From positions 1 through 42,900 of the forward strand of contig NZ_LRRH01000105.1 of NCBI RefSeq assembly GCF_001646785.1: a stretch of DNA of 42,900 bases, in the 5' to 3' direction. Of this stretch, positions 7,229 through 15,012 are shown in pieces. Every line of letters begins with the position of its first letter. The stretch's first letter is position 1. The translations under genes and the position numbers were made by a program. Below the pieces are notes generated by a model that saw nothing but the letters and a program-made list of their open reading frames with translations, was not told the DNA's origin and ran no database searches. Origin of the DNA: Rhodococcus phenolicus (GTDB taxonomy: Bacteria > Actinomycetota > Actinomycetes > Mycobacteriales > Mycobacteriaceae).

Positions 7229-8347
7229 ATGCTCAGTGCGGATATTTTGCTGGCGGGCCCGCGGGGGCGCCGGATGCTGCTCGCGTACGCGATCGACGCC
7301 GAACGCGCCCTGCGGCCCGAGCCAGGCGACGGCATGTTCCGCATCAGCGCTCACCGGGCGGCTTATCACCTCGACGTCGGGCAAGGCACCTCCCGAGTGT
7401 TGTTCGGCCCGGGCGCCGAAGAGGCCCGGCGGACAATAGTCACCGCCGAGGATGTGGCGCGTAGCCTCTCGGAAATCTCGCTCCCCGACGTCACCGCCGT
7501 CGATCTACGCTCCGCCCTCGCAGAAGCCGTCGATGCGGCACGCTACTGGCAGGAACCCGACGGAGAAGACGTCCTCGTCGCCACCGAGGTTATGCAAGAT
7601 GAGCTTCGACGCGTCGCGGAGCACATTGCCGGATCCGAACAGGCGCAATGGTGGAGCAGCCCGCTTGCCGCGCCCGACCAATGGACGATCGGGTGCCGAG
7701 ATGACGAATCTGCGAACACAGGCGAAGTGCCTGCTGCGCAACAACTCCTCAGCGAGTGGCGCACGAGCACCCTGGAATCGGAAGCGAGAGCCGAACGTGA
7801 CCGCCCGGTGGATCCCGCAGCGAACTGGTCAGGTTATTGGTGGTCGGATCCACCCACTCAGTGTTCGACGAGGGCGCTGTTCGACGGGACAGCGGCGGGC
7901 TTGTGGTTCGTCGAAGACAGCATGGGATGGGAACGGGCCGTCGTGCGAGCGTTGCGGCCACCGAATGGCGCACGCATCTACGAGATCGACAGTGCACAAG
8001 CCTGGGCGGATCTGTGCAGACGGTTCCCACTCGAGGTCACCGCAGAAACGCGGCAGGTTTGGTACCGGACTACCGGCCGATCAGGCAGGTGGGTCATCCC
8101 GGACTGGGTGCAGGTCGCGGAAAGTTTTGAGGGAGTGCACCTTACCGTGACGGGATACCTCGCGGCGGCAGGAACCGCGATCGACGTCGATGCCGACACA
8201 GCGAGCGTCATCGCGGGCTGGGCACCCGACGAAACATACTGGTTCACCGACGCTGCCACCTACAGTTCCGAGCCGTGTGTTTGGGTTCTGCACAATGGCT
8301 CGGACGTGACCGACCAGCCCGCCTGGACGCTGGAATCGCAGCAATGA
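7229..8347 (+). CDS. Conserved actinobacterial protein of unknown function (372 aa)
   Basis: GGGAGAAC lies just before the ATG, and the gene begins 22 bases after the lipoprotein. The C-terminal part contains a block (ARIYEIDSAQAWADLCRRFP, then GRWVIPDWVQVAESFEGVHL and GYLAAAG) that I recall as very common in uncharacterised actinobacterial proteins often found on accessory DNA. It reads as a soluble protein with mixed alpha/beta structure and no signal peptide. The N-terminal part is more variable. The role is unknown. Pairing with a secreted lipoprotein suggests a cytoplasmic partner for a surface protein, which is only an inference. Confidence 0.85.
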   Translation: MLSADILLAGPRGRRMLLAYAIDAERALRPEPGDGMFRISAHRAAYHLDVGQGTSRVLFGPGAEEARRTIVTAEDVARSLSEISLPDVTAVDLRSALAEAVDAARYWQEPDGEDVLVATEVMQDELRRVAEHIAGSEQAQWWSSPLAAPDQWTIGCRDDESANTGEVPAAQQLLSEWRTSTLESEARAERDRPVDPAANWSGYWWSDPPTQCSTRALFDGTAAGLWFVEDSMGWERAVVRALRPPNGARIYEIDSAQAWADLCRRFPLEVTAETRQVWYRTTGRSGRWVIPDWVQVAESFEGVHLTVTGYLAAAGTAIDVDADTASVIAGWAPDETYWFTDAATYSSEPCVWVLHNGSDVTDQPAWTLESQQ

Positions 8348-8372
8348 CGACATACGTGAACGCAGTTCAGGC

Positions 8373-8597
8373 ATGAGATTTCACGAGAAGTCGATCGCTC
8401 TCGCCATCCGCGTGGGGCAGGACTACTTCACCGGAAACACCTGCCCGCAAAACGGAGATGCCGACACGAACGTCGAATCCCTCGGCCACGGCGACAACGA
8501 CATGTACGAATATCGGGTCAGCTGTCCCGTGTGCGGATGGCAGGAGTACCTACGTGCACGCGGAATCACGCAGAAGGACGGTCCCAGTCCCACCTGA
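8373..8597 (+). CDS. Small Cys-containing protein, 74 aa
   Basis: The frame starts 25 bases after the 372-aa gene. A C-P-x(N) site (GNTCPQNGD) and a CPVCGW knuckle near residue 55 could together hold one zinc ion. The rest is polar. There is no clear ribosome site, so translation may be coupled to the gene upstream. It is probably the third member of the 5975-8597 operon. Coding is likely from composition, but no family was recognised. Confidence 0.6.
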   Translation: MRFHEKSIALAIRVGQDYFTGNTCPQNGDADTNVESLGHGDNDMYEYRVSCPVCGWQEYLRARGITQKDGPSPT

Positions 8598-8617
8598 GCG
8601 ATCGCCCCTGTCGGTCG

Positions 8618-9808
8618 TCAAGGGCCGGTGAAGAAGTCGTCGTCGACATGAATGCCGGTTTCCACGTCCGAGAGTTCGAGCGTAAATGACTTGTCCACCC
8701 ACCTCAGGGGGATACCTGTTTGTGCGTCGAACGCGGCTGTGGAATCGAGGCCGAGTCCGTCCGGTGGCATCGCGAATTCCCATGCCGGGCGCCCGTTCAC
8801 CTCCACTGCATCGCCGATCGTGTCCGGTGGGAGTAGATCTGTGAACCGTGTGGACGGCCACGAGAGGTGGACGAGGAGGAGTTGTTCGAGGTAGATGTCG
8901 AGGCTGTATCCGCTGCTTCGTCGTTGGAGTGTTCCGTCGGTGCGGAACCATGTCTGTCGTTGCCGGTTCTGCAGATACAGCGTCCCCTGCTGGTCTGCCA
9001 GACGGATGCAGCTGCGCGGTTTGTACCAGAATTCGAGTTGAGCGCCGGGACGCCCACGAGATCGTGTTTTGGTGATGACAGCATGCAGCGGGGTTCGATC
9101 CGCGCCCCAGTAGCGGTGCGCGACTGCCCTCCACGACGACGGGTTGTCGCGCCCCGGGAGGGTGTGGGGGTCGGGGGAGGTAGTTTGTTGGTCCCTGGGG
9201 ACGACGGCGACGCTGAAGACGCCCGCCTCGAACACGGCAGCGGGTACTGCTACGCCGGTGATTCGTTCGGCCAGGGCGAAGGCACCTTCCACTGCATGCT
9301 CGCCGGGCTCACTGCTCGCATCGTCATCGATGCCGATGCCGCCGACATCGAGAATCAGGTCCACGAGCCGCTCGTCCCCGATCACCGGGTTGGAACCGAA
9401 AAGTTCGACATGGGCGACCCGTTCGCCATTGGACCACCAGACGAATTCGCTGTCGGCGTTCACACTGAGGTAGTGCGAGACGACCTCACGATCGGGGAGC
9501 AGTGGCAGCATCAACTCATCCGTGACGGCGAATGTTCCGCCGTTGAGCTGCAGCAAGAAGGTGTTCTCCTCGTCCACCATGGCGACGGCGACCACATCGC
9601 TCGGGCCGGGGACGTCGGATTGTTCGGCGAGGTCCAGTGCCACCCCGCTGAGTTCAGCAATACCGATCGCTTCGGTCACATGGGCAGCGCCGAGCGTGTC
9701 CAACACCTGTGCGGGGGTGCGGCCGGGGATGGCGGCGACGCAGTATCCGAGAGCGAGACTGCCGTCCCGATACGGTTGGAGCCAGGAGTAATCGCGGTAG
9801 GTAGCCAC
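8618..9808 (-). CDS. DUF6461-like domain fused to a LolA-like beta domain (396 aa)
   Basis: The first about 190 residues (YRDYSWLQPYRDGSLALGYC then AAIPGRTPAQVLDTLGA) match the general pattern I know for DUF6461, a common actinobacterial family of unknown function. The last about 140 residues (ADQQGTLYLQNRQRQTWFRT... GRPAWEFAMPPDG... GIPLRWVD) resemble lipid-carrier-type beta domains (LolA/LppX-like or sigma-regulator C domains) but have no signal peptide. A Pro/Ser-rich linker (VPRDQQTTSPDPHTLPG) separates them. The start is a GTG at 9808 with GGAG close before it. It converges with the 74-aa gene. The domain calls are from pattern memory only. Confidence 0.75.
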   Translation of the reverse strand: MATYRDYSWLQPYRDGSLALGYCVAAIPGRTPAQVLDTLGAAHVTEAIGIAELSGVALDLAEQSDVPGPSDVVAVAMVDEENTFLLQLNGGTFAVTDELMLPLLPDREVVSHYLSVNADSEFVWWSNGERVAHVELFGSNPVIGDERLVDLILDVGGIGIDDDASSEPGEHAVEGAFALAERITGVAVPAAVFEAGVFSVAVVPRDQQTTSPDPHTLPGRDNPSSWRAVAHRYWGADRTPLHAVITKTRSRGRPGAQLEFWYKPRSCIRLADQQGTLYLQNRQRQTWFRTDGTLQRRSSGYSLDIYLEQLLLVHLSWPSTRFTDLLPPDTIGDAVEVNGRPAWEFAMPPDGLGLDSTAAFDAQTGIPLRWVDKSFTLELSDVETGIHVDDDFFTGP

Positions 9809-9952
9809 AGCTCCACAGTTTCACGGAAGACCGCCAACAGGCAGCGAATGCCGAAGTGCCCCCGGCTCATATTGAAGCCGCTCCCCCCGTGCGGGCGGAT
9901 TCGCGGCGGGATACTAACCGGCGGCACCGCCAATCCCGGTGAAGGGACGTGA

Positions 9953-9958
9953 TACGAA
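9953..9958 (+). promoter_or_regulatory. Possible leaderless -10 (weak)
   Basis: TACGAA ends 6 bases before the ATG at 9965, and the only purine-rich sequence, AAGGGA, is about 18 bases away, too far to be a ribosome site. The hexamer lacks the conserved final T. Confidence 0.3.
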
Positions 9959-9964
9959 ATACCC

Positions 9965-10465
9965 ATGAAAAGACCCTTTGTTGTGGCCATTGCAGCGCTC
10001 GCGCCGCTCGCATTCCCCGCTGTGGCGAGCGCCCAACCGACTGATTCGACACTGCCTCCAGTGGTGACACTCACCAGCGGCGACTCGTCAATCACCGCGA
10101 CCATCACAAACCCGAATGGACCTCGTGTCGTCAAGGGGTACACGCGCACCTGCACCCTCTCGATTGACGGCAGCCCCGAAGGCTTCAGCGACTCTGTCCT
10201 CCCCTTCGAAAACCCCGACTGGCAAAACCACCCGTCAGACCCCACTGACGCCACCATTTATCCTCAGGCCGGACAGACGGTCACGGTGACACGAACTGGC
10301 CTCCCCCAGGGTCGATACAGCCTGTTCGGACTATGCGGCCAAATGAGCCACGGGGGCGGATGGATGTGGGGCTCCGGACAACTTTCCGAACGAGTCCAGT
10401 ACGAAATTCTGGTCGGGCCTGAACCGAGGCCTGAACCTACCGGCTCCCTCGCGTTCGGTTCGTAA
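9965..10465 (+). CDS. Secreted protein of the FGS-ending family, copy 1 (166 aa)
   Basis: A classical signal peptide (KRPFVVAIAALAPLAFPAVA, cleavage near ASAQ) precedes an Ig-like or beta-rich domain. It has two cysteines, in TRTCTLSIDG and LFGLCGQMS, and ends SLAFGS. Order and spacing match the protein at 15843-16349 (ITNPNG...C...GQTVTV...LPQGRYSLFGLC against ITNNSGG...C...GQTIYE...IPDGAYVVLASC), so the two are divergent paralogues. The FGS tail is shared. The function is unknown; it is likely an extracellular or cell-wall protein. Confidence 0.8.
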   Translation: MKRPFVVAIAALAPLAFPAVASAQPTDSTLPPVVTLTSGDSSITATITNPNGPRVVKGYTRTCTLSIDGSPEGFSDSVLPFENPDWQNHPSDPTDATIYPQAGQTVTVTRTGLPQGRYSLFGLCGQMSHGGGWMWGSGQLSERVQYEILVGPEPRPEPTGSLAFGS

Positions 10466-10969
10466 GGCACACCAACCAACTCGGGGGCTTCCCAACGCCG
10501 GAAGTCGATCATGGTGGGTCCCACAACGATGAACCAAACGTCGGCTCAGACGCATTGGATGCACATACGCCAGCCTTGAGTGCGTACGACCCAAGCGTAT
10601 CGAATAGAAACGAGCCGGACGAAAGCAGCTTTCGCGGAACGGATTGCGACCGTTCTTGCTGCTTTCGCCCGACTCGCCTGTCTACCTCACCACTATGACT
10701 GGTCGAAACTGTCGTTCGCCTGCCTGCGACGCAACTGCCCCTGACCGCTTCCGATCGAAGTCGGAAGCTCGTACCACTCACTCGTCCGAATATACAGAAG
10801 CGGCGCCAGTTCTCGCGCCGCCGTGAGCTGACGGTCCCCACTTGTCCGGCCAATCCGTCCCGCAGCTACCCTCCTGCGACAATGCCGTCGCTGTCAGCAA
10901 TTACAGAAAGGTGCACCGGCCCAAGGGAACACAGGCCTGTACACTGTTCCGGCCGTCAGCGGATCCGGG
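10466..10969. other. 504-base gap with stem-loops and no convincing gene
   Basis: Several short frames are open here but are Arg/Ser rich and have no ribosome sites. The stretch holds the large stem-loop at 10611-10676 and two smaller hairpins at about 10748-10769 and 10801-10823 (GCGGCGC paired with GCGCCGC). It lies between the secreted-protein gene and the 3' end of the small minus-strand genes. Confidence 0.5.
10611..10676. other. Long imperfect stem-loop, possible structured RNA or terminator
   Basis: Bases 10611-10629 pair with 10658-10676 at 17 of 19 positions, and an inner AACGG/CCGTT hairpin fills the loop. A T-rich stretch (CGTTTCTATTC) follows on the minus strand. It could be a large bidirectional terminator or part of a small RNA. 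Confidence 0.5.
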
Positions 10970-11119
10970 TCAAGCCTCGCCCGCTCTACGCTTCGCGGCT
11001 TCCTCTCGCAGTCTGCGCGCAGTCCAGTTCGTGAGACTTCCGTCTCCTATTTCCTCGTCCATCTCGGCAAGGGTTTGCGCTGCCTACGCGACGCGGTCCG
11101 CACTGACCTTCATGGCCAT
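10970..11119 (-). pseudogene. Small ORF interrupted by an in-frame TAG
   Basis: A good AGGAG site lies 7 bases before the ATG at 11119. The frame reads MAMKVSADRVA, then TAG (11084-11086), then continues open as AAQTLAEMDEEIGDGSLTNW and a basic helical end, REEAAKRRAGEA, to TGA at 10970. The part after the TAG is clearly protein-like. The simplest reading is a nonsense mutation in a 49-codon gene. Restart at the internal ATG (MDEEIG) or readthrough is possible. Its upstream neighbour on the same strand is the 41-aa gene ending at 11214. Confidence 0.55.
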
Positions 11120-11213
11120 GTTTCATCTCCTGCGCAATAGGTTTCACCGCCGAATGGCAAGTTGCCAGAGTCGACGCCGTCGCCCTGCCCTGTGTCGACC
11201 GACGACGGAGCAC

Positions 11214-11339
11214 CTATTCGGACGCCTGAGCGGTCCTTGAGTCCTCGCCCGCGACGATCAGGCGGGTCTCGACGACCTCGAATGATCCATCTCCGGTCAG
11301 ATCGACCTTGTTTACCTCCGCAATAACAACTTTCGACAT
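11214..11339 (-). CDS. 41-aa acidic microprotein
   Basis: The ORF starts MSKVVIAEVNKVDLTGDGSF and is followed by EVVETRLIVAGED. GAGAGG lies about 7 bases before the ATG. Alternating hydrophobic residues suggest a small beta-hairpin or sheet. No family was recognised. The interrupted ORF begins 94 bases downstream on the same strand, and the two may be one transcript. Confidence 0.7.
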   Translation of the reverse strand: MSKVVIAEVNKVDLTGDGSFEVVETRLIVAGEDSRTAQASE

Positions 11340-11542
11340 CTCGTACCTCTCTCGTTTCATGCAAGATTCCGGCTGGGCGAAACACTATCTGCCGCTCGGC
11401 GCGAGCGCTCACCCAATCCGGCGCGATCCAAATCTGCGATCATCGTGTCCCTTTTCCGGTCGCGGGATGCGAGGCTCACGTCTTGCCTTGCGGCGGGCTT
11501 GGCGCACCGCATCGGCTGCGCCCACGGGGCGCACAGTCTGGA

Positions 11543-11548
11543 TACGCT
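11543..11548 (+). promoter_or_regulatory. -10 element of a probable leaderless promoter
   Basis: TACGCT ends 6 bases before the ATG at 11555, the same spacing as at the XRE gene, and there is no ribosome site upstream of that ATG. Confidence 0.45.
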
Positions 11549-11554
11549 CACGGA

Positions 11555-11860
11555 ATGCGTTACCTACGCGCAGATTACGCATCGAGAGGATTGGACTCCA
11601 TGGCAGCGGAAGACTTCTTTGTTCGGGACGGACTCCCCCCGGGCATGACCAATGACGAACCCGTTCCGTACGGCTATCGCCGGTGGAACGGCGTCGTCTG
11701 GGCCGACTCGTGGACAGACACGTACAACGCCATATCGCGGCAAGCCGTCATCGCATGGAGACAGGGTTTCGACAGCAAAGCCGAGCAGGAAGTCGAGGCG
11801 ATGTACCGGATGGCCGCACAATTCGACCAACTCGGAAAAGAACTCGCCGAAAAGGACTAG
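11555..11860 (+). CDS. Hypothetical 101-aa protein
   Basis: The protein starts MRYLRADYASRGLDSMAAED and carries an aromatic-rich middle (YGYRRWNGVVWADSWTDTYN) followed by a long amphipathic helix ending in EVEAMYRMAAQFDQLGKELA. It looks like a soluble, mostly helical protein. An alternative start at the ATG of MAAEDFF, with GAGAGG about 10 bases before it, would give 86 aa. No family was recognised. A 13-bp hairpin lies 76 bases downstream. Confidence 0.7.
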   Translation: MRYLRADYASRGLDSMAAEDFFVRDGLPPGMTNDEPVPYGYRRWNGVVWADSWTDTYNAISRQAVIAWRQGFDSKAEQEVEAMYRMAAQFDQLGKELAEKD

Positions 11861-11936
11861 ACCGCAGACGAACAGACAGCGATATCGAATCTCGGCTGCA
11901 ACGGCGCGCTTGCTGTCGCTCTCACATGAACGTATG

Positions 11937-11968
11937 GGCACTCGACTTCATATTCGAAGTCGAGTGCC
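11937..11968 (+). terminator. Perfect 13-bp hairpin
   Basis: GGCACTCGACTTC (11937-11949) pairs with GAAGTCGAGTGCC (11956-11968) around a 6-base loop. It is followed by AGTTTCG, a weak T run, and may end transcription of the 101-aa gene. Confidence 0.6.
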
Positions 11969-12077
11969 AGTTTCGTATGTCCGCGTCCGAACAACCAGCT
12001 CGTCGGCACCATTGCCAGCGAAAGCCTCGACGCAGCAAGGGAAATACCGTGCAGTCGCGCCGAAAGGCATCCGTCCA

Positions 12078-12245
12078 ATGAACGCAACCGAGTACCAGAC
12101 GACCATTGTCGAGCCGCTCAACGCCGCAACTGGTCTCCTCTTCGGCATCGTCTTCACCGGCGGCAGGCACCGCGCATTGTCCGCACCGCTTGCTCAGCCC
12201 AACGCGCGCGCTGAACGCGCCGCCACACACGGTGCGCCCCCTTAG
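12078..12245 (+). CDS. Possible 55-aa protein
   Basis: The frame MNATEYQTTIVEPLNAATGL continues LFGIVFTGGRH, is followed by an Ala/Arg-rich tail, and has a high G+C share at third positions. GAAAGG lies 10 bases before the ATG. A short ORF starting at a GTG near 12050 ends in a TGA that overlaps this ATG. The opposite strand is also open, so the call is moderate. No family was recognised. Confidence 0.4.
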   Translation: MNATEYQTTIVEPLNAATGLLFGIVFTGGRHRALSAPLAQPNARAERAATHGAPP

Positions 12246-12424
12246 CCGCCCATCTGGCCCGCCCATTAACGCCCTCACGAGTTCTATTGCGTCCCCTGAC
12301 ATCAGAAGGTGGGCGGTCACTTCCGCGCCGCACGCGCCCGTTCAGGACCTGCGCGTCGCGTAACGCAGCGACAGCACACAGCGATTCAGCAGCGAGTAAA
12401 TATCCCCCACACGCAAGGAACACA

Positions 12425-13057
12425 GTGCCGCCGACCACCCGCTTTGCCACGTTCGCCGCAGCTGCTCTCACCGCCGCACTCGCTCTCTCAGGATGTGGCA
12501 GTAGTGACGGATCACCGACGTCAGCCGTCACCAGCGAAGCACCCGCCGTCGACGCGGTAGAGGACACGTTACCTGCCCGAATGGAAGGCAGAATCGACAA
12601 CCCGGACCGCACCGAAATGCACGGCTTCCTCACAGCCAGTCCGTACGAGCTGACGGCCGACCTCGAGGTGTACTCCACGCAGCAGCTGACGGCGGACAGT
12701 GCACCCGCACCGGATGGAAAGAAGTACGTCGTGATCAGCTCGGCACCAGCCACCACGAGTTGGATCATCGAAAAACGAGGATGCACAGGCGAACTCGGCG
12801 CATGCGGGCGCGCGGACCTCACCGAGACTTTCGAGCTGAACTTCGCACCATACGACTTCTCGGTCACCAGCCCCGATCCGGTGGAGCCGGTGAAGAAACG
12901 GGCACGGTTCGGCTCTCCACAGGGCGCCGAGTTGATCTTCGTGGTGCCTCAGGATGCTTCGGTGATGCAGTTGCGCGTGTCGGCGTATCGGCCGGGACGC
13001 CTCGACGCTGTGGAAGCATGGACGGACATCGACGTCGAGTTTTCCACTCTGCGATAG
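12425..13057 (+). CDS. Lipoprotein, 210 aa
   Basis: A GTG start follows AAGGA by 5-6 bases. The signal region (TTRFATFAAAALTAALALSGC) ends in the lipobox LSG-C at Cys24, then a Ser/Gly/Thr-rich linker. The mature domain appears beta-rich, with one Cys pair (KRGCTGELGACG) and a long strand region near the end (ELIFVVPQDASVMQLRVSAY). This recalls the DUF4352-like extracellular beta-sandwich of many actinobacterial lipoproteins, though that is only a resemblance. The function is unknown. Confidence 0.75.
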   Translation: MPPTTRFATFAAAALTAALALSGCGSSDGSPTSAVTSEAPAVDAVEDTLPARMEGRIDNPDRTEMHGFLTASPYELTADLEVYSTQQLTADSAPAPDGKKYVVISSAPATTSWIIEKRGCTGELGACGRADLTETFELNFAPYDFSVTSPDPVEPVKKRARFGSPQGAELIFVVPQDASVMQLRVSAYRPGRLDAVEAWTDIDVEFSTLR

Positions 13058-13226
13058 CGCGCATTAGGGAGGTCGCGGGGAGGCACCGGTGTTGTGACCG
13101 CCCTCGACGGATCCTCTCCCCCGCTCGCTCGACAACACCGACATCCTCGACTGCACCCTCGTCGAATACTGTTCGATTCTTCACGGCGGACCGATCCGGC
13201 TCGCTGACGATCGAAGGAGTGCAGAA

Positions 13227-14051
13227 GTGGCGACAGACGCGAACTTAGGCCCATGCGTCATCTGCGGAGATCTCGACAATCCCACTCTCGAACACATCAT
13301 CCCGCAGGCACTGCTGCTGCGAATGGGAGTCGAACCCGCAACCACTGCCGATCATCCGTTCACGACATCGCTGTGTAACGACTGCAACACCGCAACCAGC
13401 AAGTTGCACAACAACACGGACCTGCTCGACTTGATCGAGACAGGGGCACCGGTCTCGCAGAACACCCTCCGCGCCCTCGCCTTCTGGATCGTCTGGATCA
13501 CCTTGCTGCTGGGCGTGAAACGGGGCGGAGACGTCTGGCCGATAGAAGACGCACGTCAGCGATTGCAGTCACGCTTCAGCGACCGCTCGGGTGGGGGCGT
13601 CCCCAAAGGCACCAGGGTGTACGCAGCCCTGGTTAACGAAGACGAAACCAGCACCCTGAGCGCCCAGTACTCGATACTTCTGCGCAACGACCCGCGAGTG
13701 ATCCTCGACCACGCAAACTTCCCCACCGGCTACCGCCCTTCAGGAGCAAAAACAGCCGCCGCCGTCCTGCGGGTCGGCAACCTCGTCGTGATGGTTCTGG
13801 GACCAACATGGTCGTCGGGACCGGACCACATTTCCCTCATCGACAAGGCCGCAGCCGATATCGGACTGACCCCGATCTGGCCGTCCACCAATCCCGAAAT
13901 CACGCTGACGCCGCACACCGTGGCCCTCAAAGAGGTCTGGAATCTGTTCGTCTGCACACCTTTCACGACCCGGAACAACGAACTGCTTCCCGCCGCCCTT
14001 CGCGCCCTCGAGTCCGCTGTGAGCTACCTGGACCCGAGCACAGAGACCTAA
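13227..14051 (+). CDS. Zinc-HNH-type protein, 274 aa
   Basis: The GTG start follows AAGGAG by 8 bases. At the N terminus, C10-x2-C13, then LEHIIPQALL (E22, H23), then C50-x2-C53-N54, is the zinc-HNH pattern of HNH_5-type endonucleases in which the Cys pairs hold zinc and EHIIP supplies the metal site. The remaining about 210 residues include a hydrophobic segment (FWIVWITLLLGV) and a beta-rich region and are not recognised. It heads a run of three plus-strand genes ending at the terminator at 14865. It is probably a nuclease, but whether it serves defence or mobility is unknown. Confidence 0.75.
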   Translation: MATDANLGPCVICGDLDNPTLEHIIPQALLLRMGVEPATTADHPFTTSLCNDCNTATSKLHNNTDLLDLIETGAPVSQNTLRALAFWIVWITLLLGVKRGGDVWPIEDARQRLQSRFSDRSGGGVPKGTRVYAALVNEDETSTLSAQYSILLRNDPRVILDHANFPTGYRPSGAKTAAAVLRVGNLVVMVLGPTWSSGPDHISLIDKAAADIGLTPIWPSTNPEITLTPHTVALKEVWNLFVCTPFTTRNNELLPAALRALESAVSYLDPSTET

Positions 14052-14202
14052 CGCGAGCGCGGATCCGGAGACCTGCCGTTCCGGCGCACGGGTCCACGCT
14101 GAACTCGTCGCCGTGTCCGCCGCTGCCATTCGCATCCGACTACGCATCCGACATCCGCTTTAGACTTCCTCTATCACCCTTCCCCGAGAGAGGCCTTTTG
14201 TG

Positions 14203-14439
14203 ATGCCGGAGAACACAATCAACAGTGATGACACGGTCGAGGACGGCACCGACGCCAACGGCCCCTTCCGCAAGATGACGCCTGCAAAGGACATCGCGCA
14301 CTGTTCGGCCTGCGGCCGACAAACCGAGGTCGTGATCATCCGGGACCCCGACACCGACGACGAGACGTGGTACGGGCTGTGCTGTGACGCCTACGGCGAT
14401 GATTTGCCCGACTCTGTCCGCTTTCCCTTCGGCCGGTAG
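14203..14439 (+). CDS. Small Cys-rich acidic protein, 78 aa
   Basis: GAGAGG lies 9 bases before this ATG. A GTG immediately upstream at 14200 is an equally possible start. The protein is acidic, with a HCSACGRQTEVV knuckle and a later GLCCDAYG pair that could together bind zinc. A TAGACT hexamer at 14161-14166 may be its -10 element. It is second in the HNH-headed run. No family was recognised. Confidence 0.7.
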   Translation: MPENTINSDDTVEDGTDANGPFRKMTPAKDIAHCSACGRQTEVVIIRDPDTDDETWYGLCCDAYGDDLPDSVRFPFGR

Positions 14440-14476
14440 TCCCTTCCCCGCTCGCTACGAAACGAAAGGCAGGTTC

Positions 14477-14809
14477 ATGAGCACCTACAAAGCATTCATC
14501 GCGAAGGACGGCAAGAGGTTTCAGGTCTCCGTCTGCTGGGATGACAACGACCCCAACAGGTTCATCACCGCACCGTTTCCTCTCGAACCATCCGACGACC
14601 TCGACAACCAACTCGGGCGAGCTGGGTACCGGCTGGTGTCGAACGACTCCGACAATATCGGCCGAGGTTGGGCCGTTGTGTCGCGGATGGCAACGGATCG
14701 GCCCTTCTACGATCCGGTGGAACAGACCTGGCGCTCATCTCTGTCCGACGATGCGAAGCAGAAAATCCGCGCCAAGTACCCGGACGCGTCGGTGCCTGGC
14801 GTAGCGTGA
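14477..14809 (+). CDS. Hypothetical 110-aa protein
   Basis: The ATG at 14477 follows an AAAGGCAGG stretch and begins 38 bases after the Cys-rich gene. The protein (STYKAFIAKDGKRFQVSVCW at its start) reads as an alpha/beta domain with a polar C-terminal helix (SSLSDDAKQKIRAKYPDA). No domain was recognised. It is the last gene before a strong terminator. Confidence 0.7.
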   Translation: MSTYKAFIAKDGKRFQVSVCWDDNDPNRFITAPFPLEPSDDLDNQLGRAGYRLVSNDSDNIGRGWAVVSRMATDRPFYDPVEQTWRSSLSDDAKQKIRAKYPDASVPGVA

Positions 14810-14864
14810 GCCCTCCCTCCGCCGTGCCCGATGTGACGCGCTAGCGCCATCCGCGAACAGATGT

Positions 14865-14898
14865 GACCCCTCCGAGCTTCTCGGAGGGGTCATTTTTT
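14865..14898 (+). terminator. Rho-independent terminator
   Basis: GACCCCTCCGAG pairs perfectly with CTCGGAGGGGTC around a CTT loop and is followed by ATTTTTTG. It lies 55 bases after the 110-aa gene and closes the 13227-14809 run. Confidence 0.95.
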
Positions 14899-15012
14899 GT
14901 GCCCAGATCCGCCGCTACTTGCGGTGGACCGCAGCATGATTGACGGACGAAGCGCACCGGTTGCGACGTCATAGCGTTTACCCGGTAAACACTTGCGATA
15001 CCACGTTCGAAT

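Noticed and set aside
8867-9952. 361-codon frame antisense to the DUF6461-like gene
   Set aside because: The minus-strand protein has recognisable domains and codon use; this one has neither.
10509-10853. 114-codon minus-strand frame in the gap after the FGS protein
   Set aside because: It is Arg/Ser rich, has no ribosome site and covers several hairpins.
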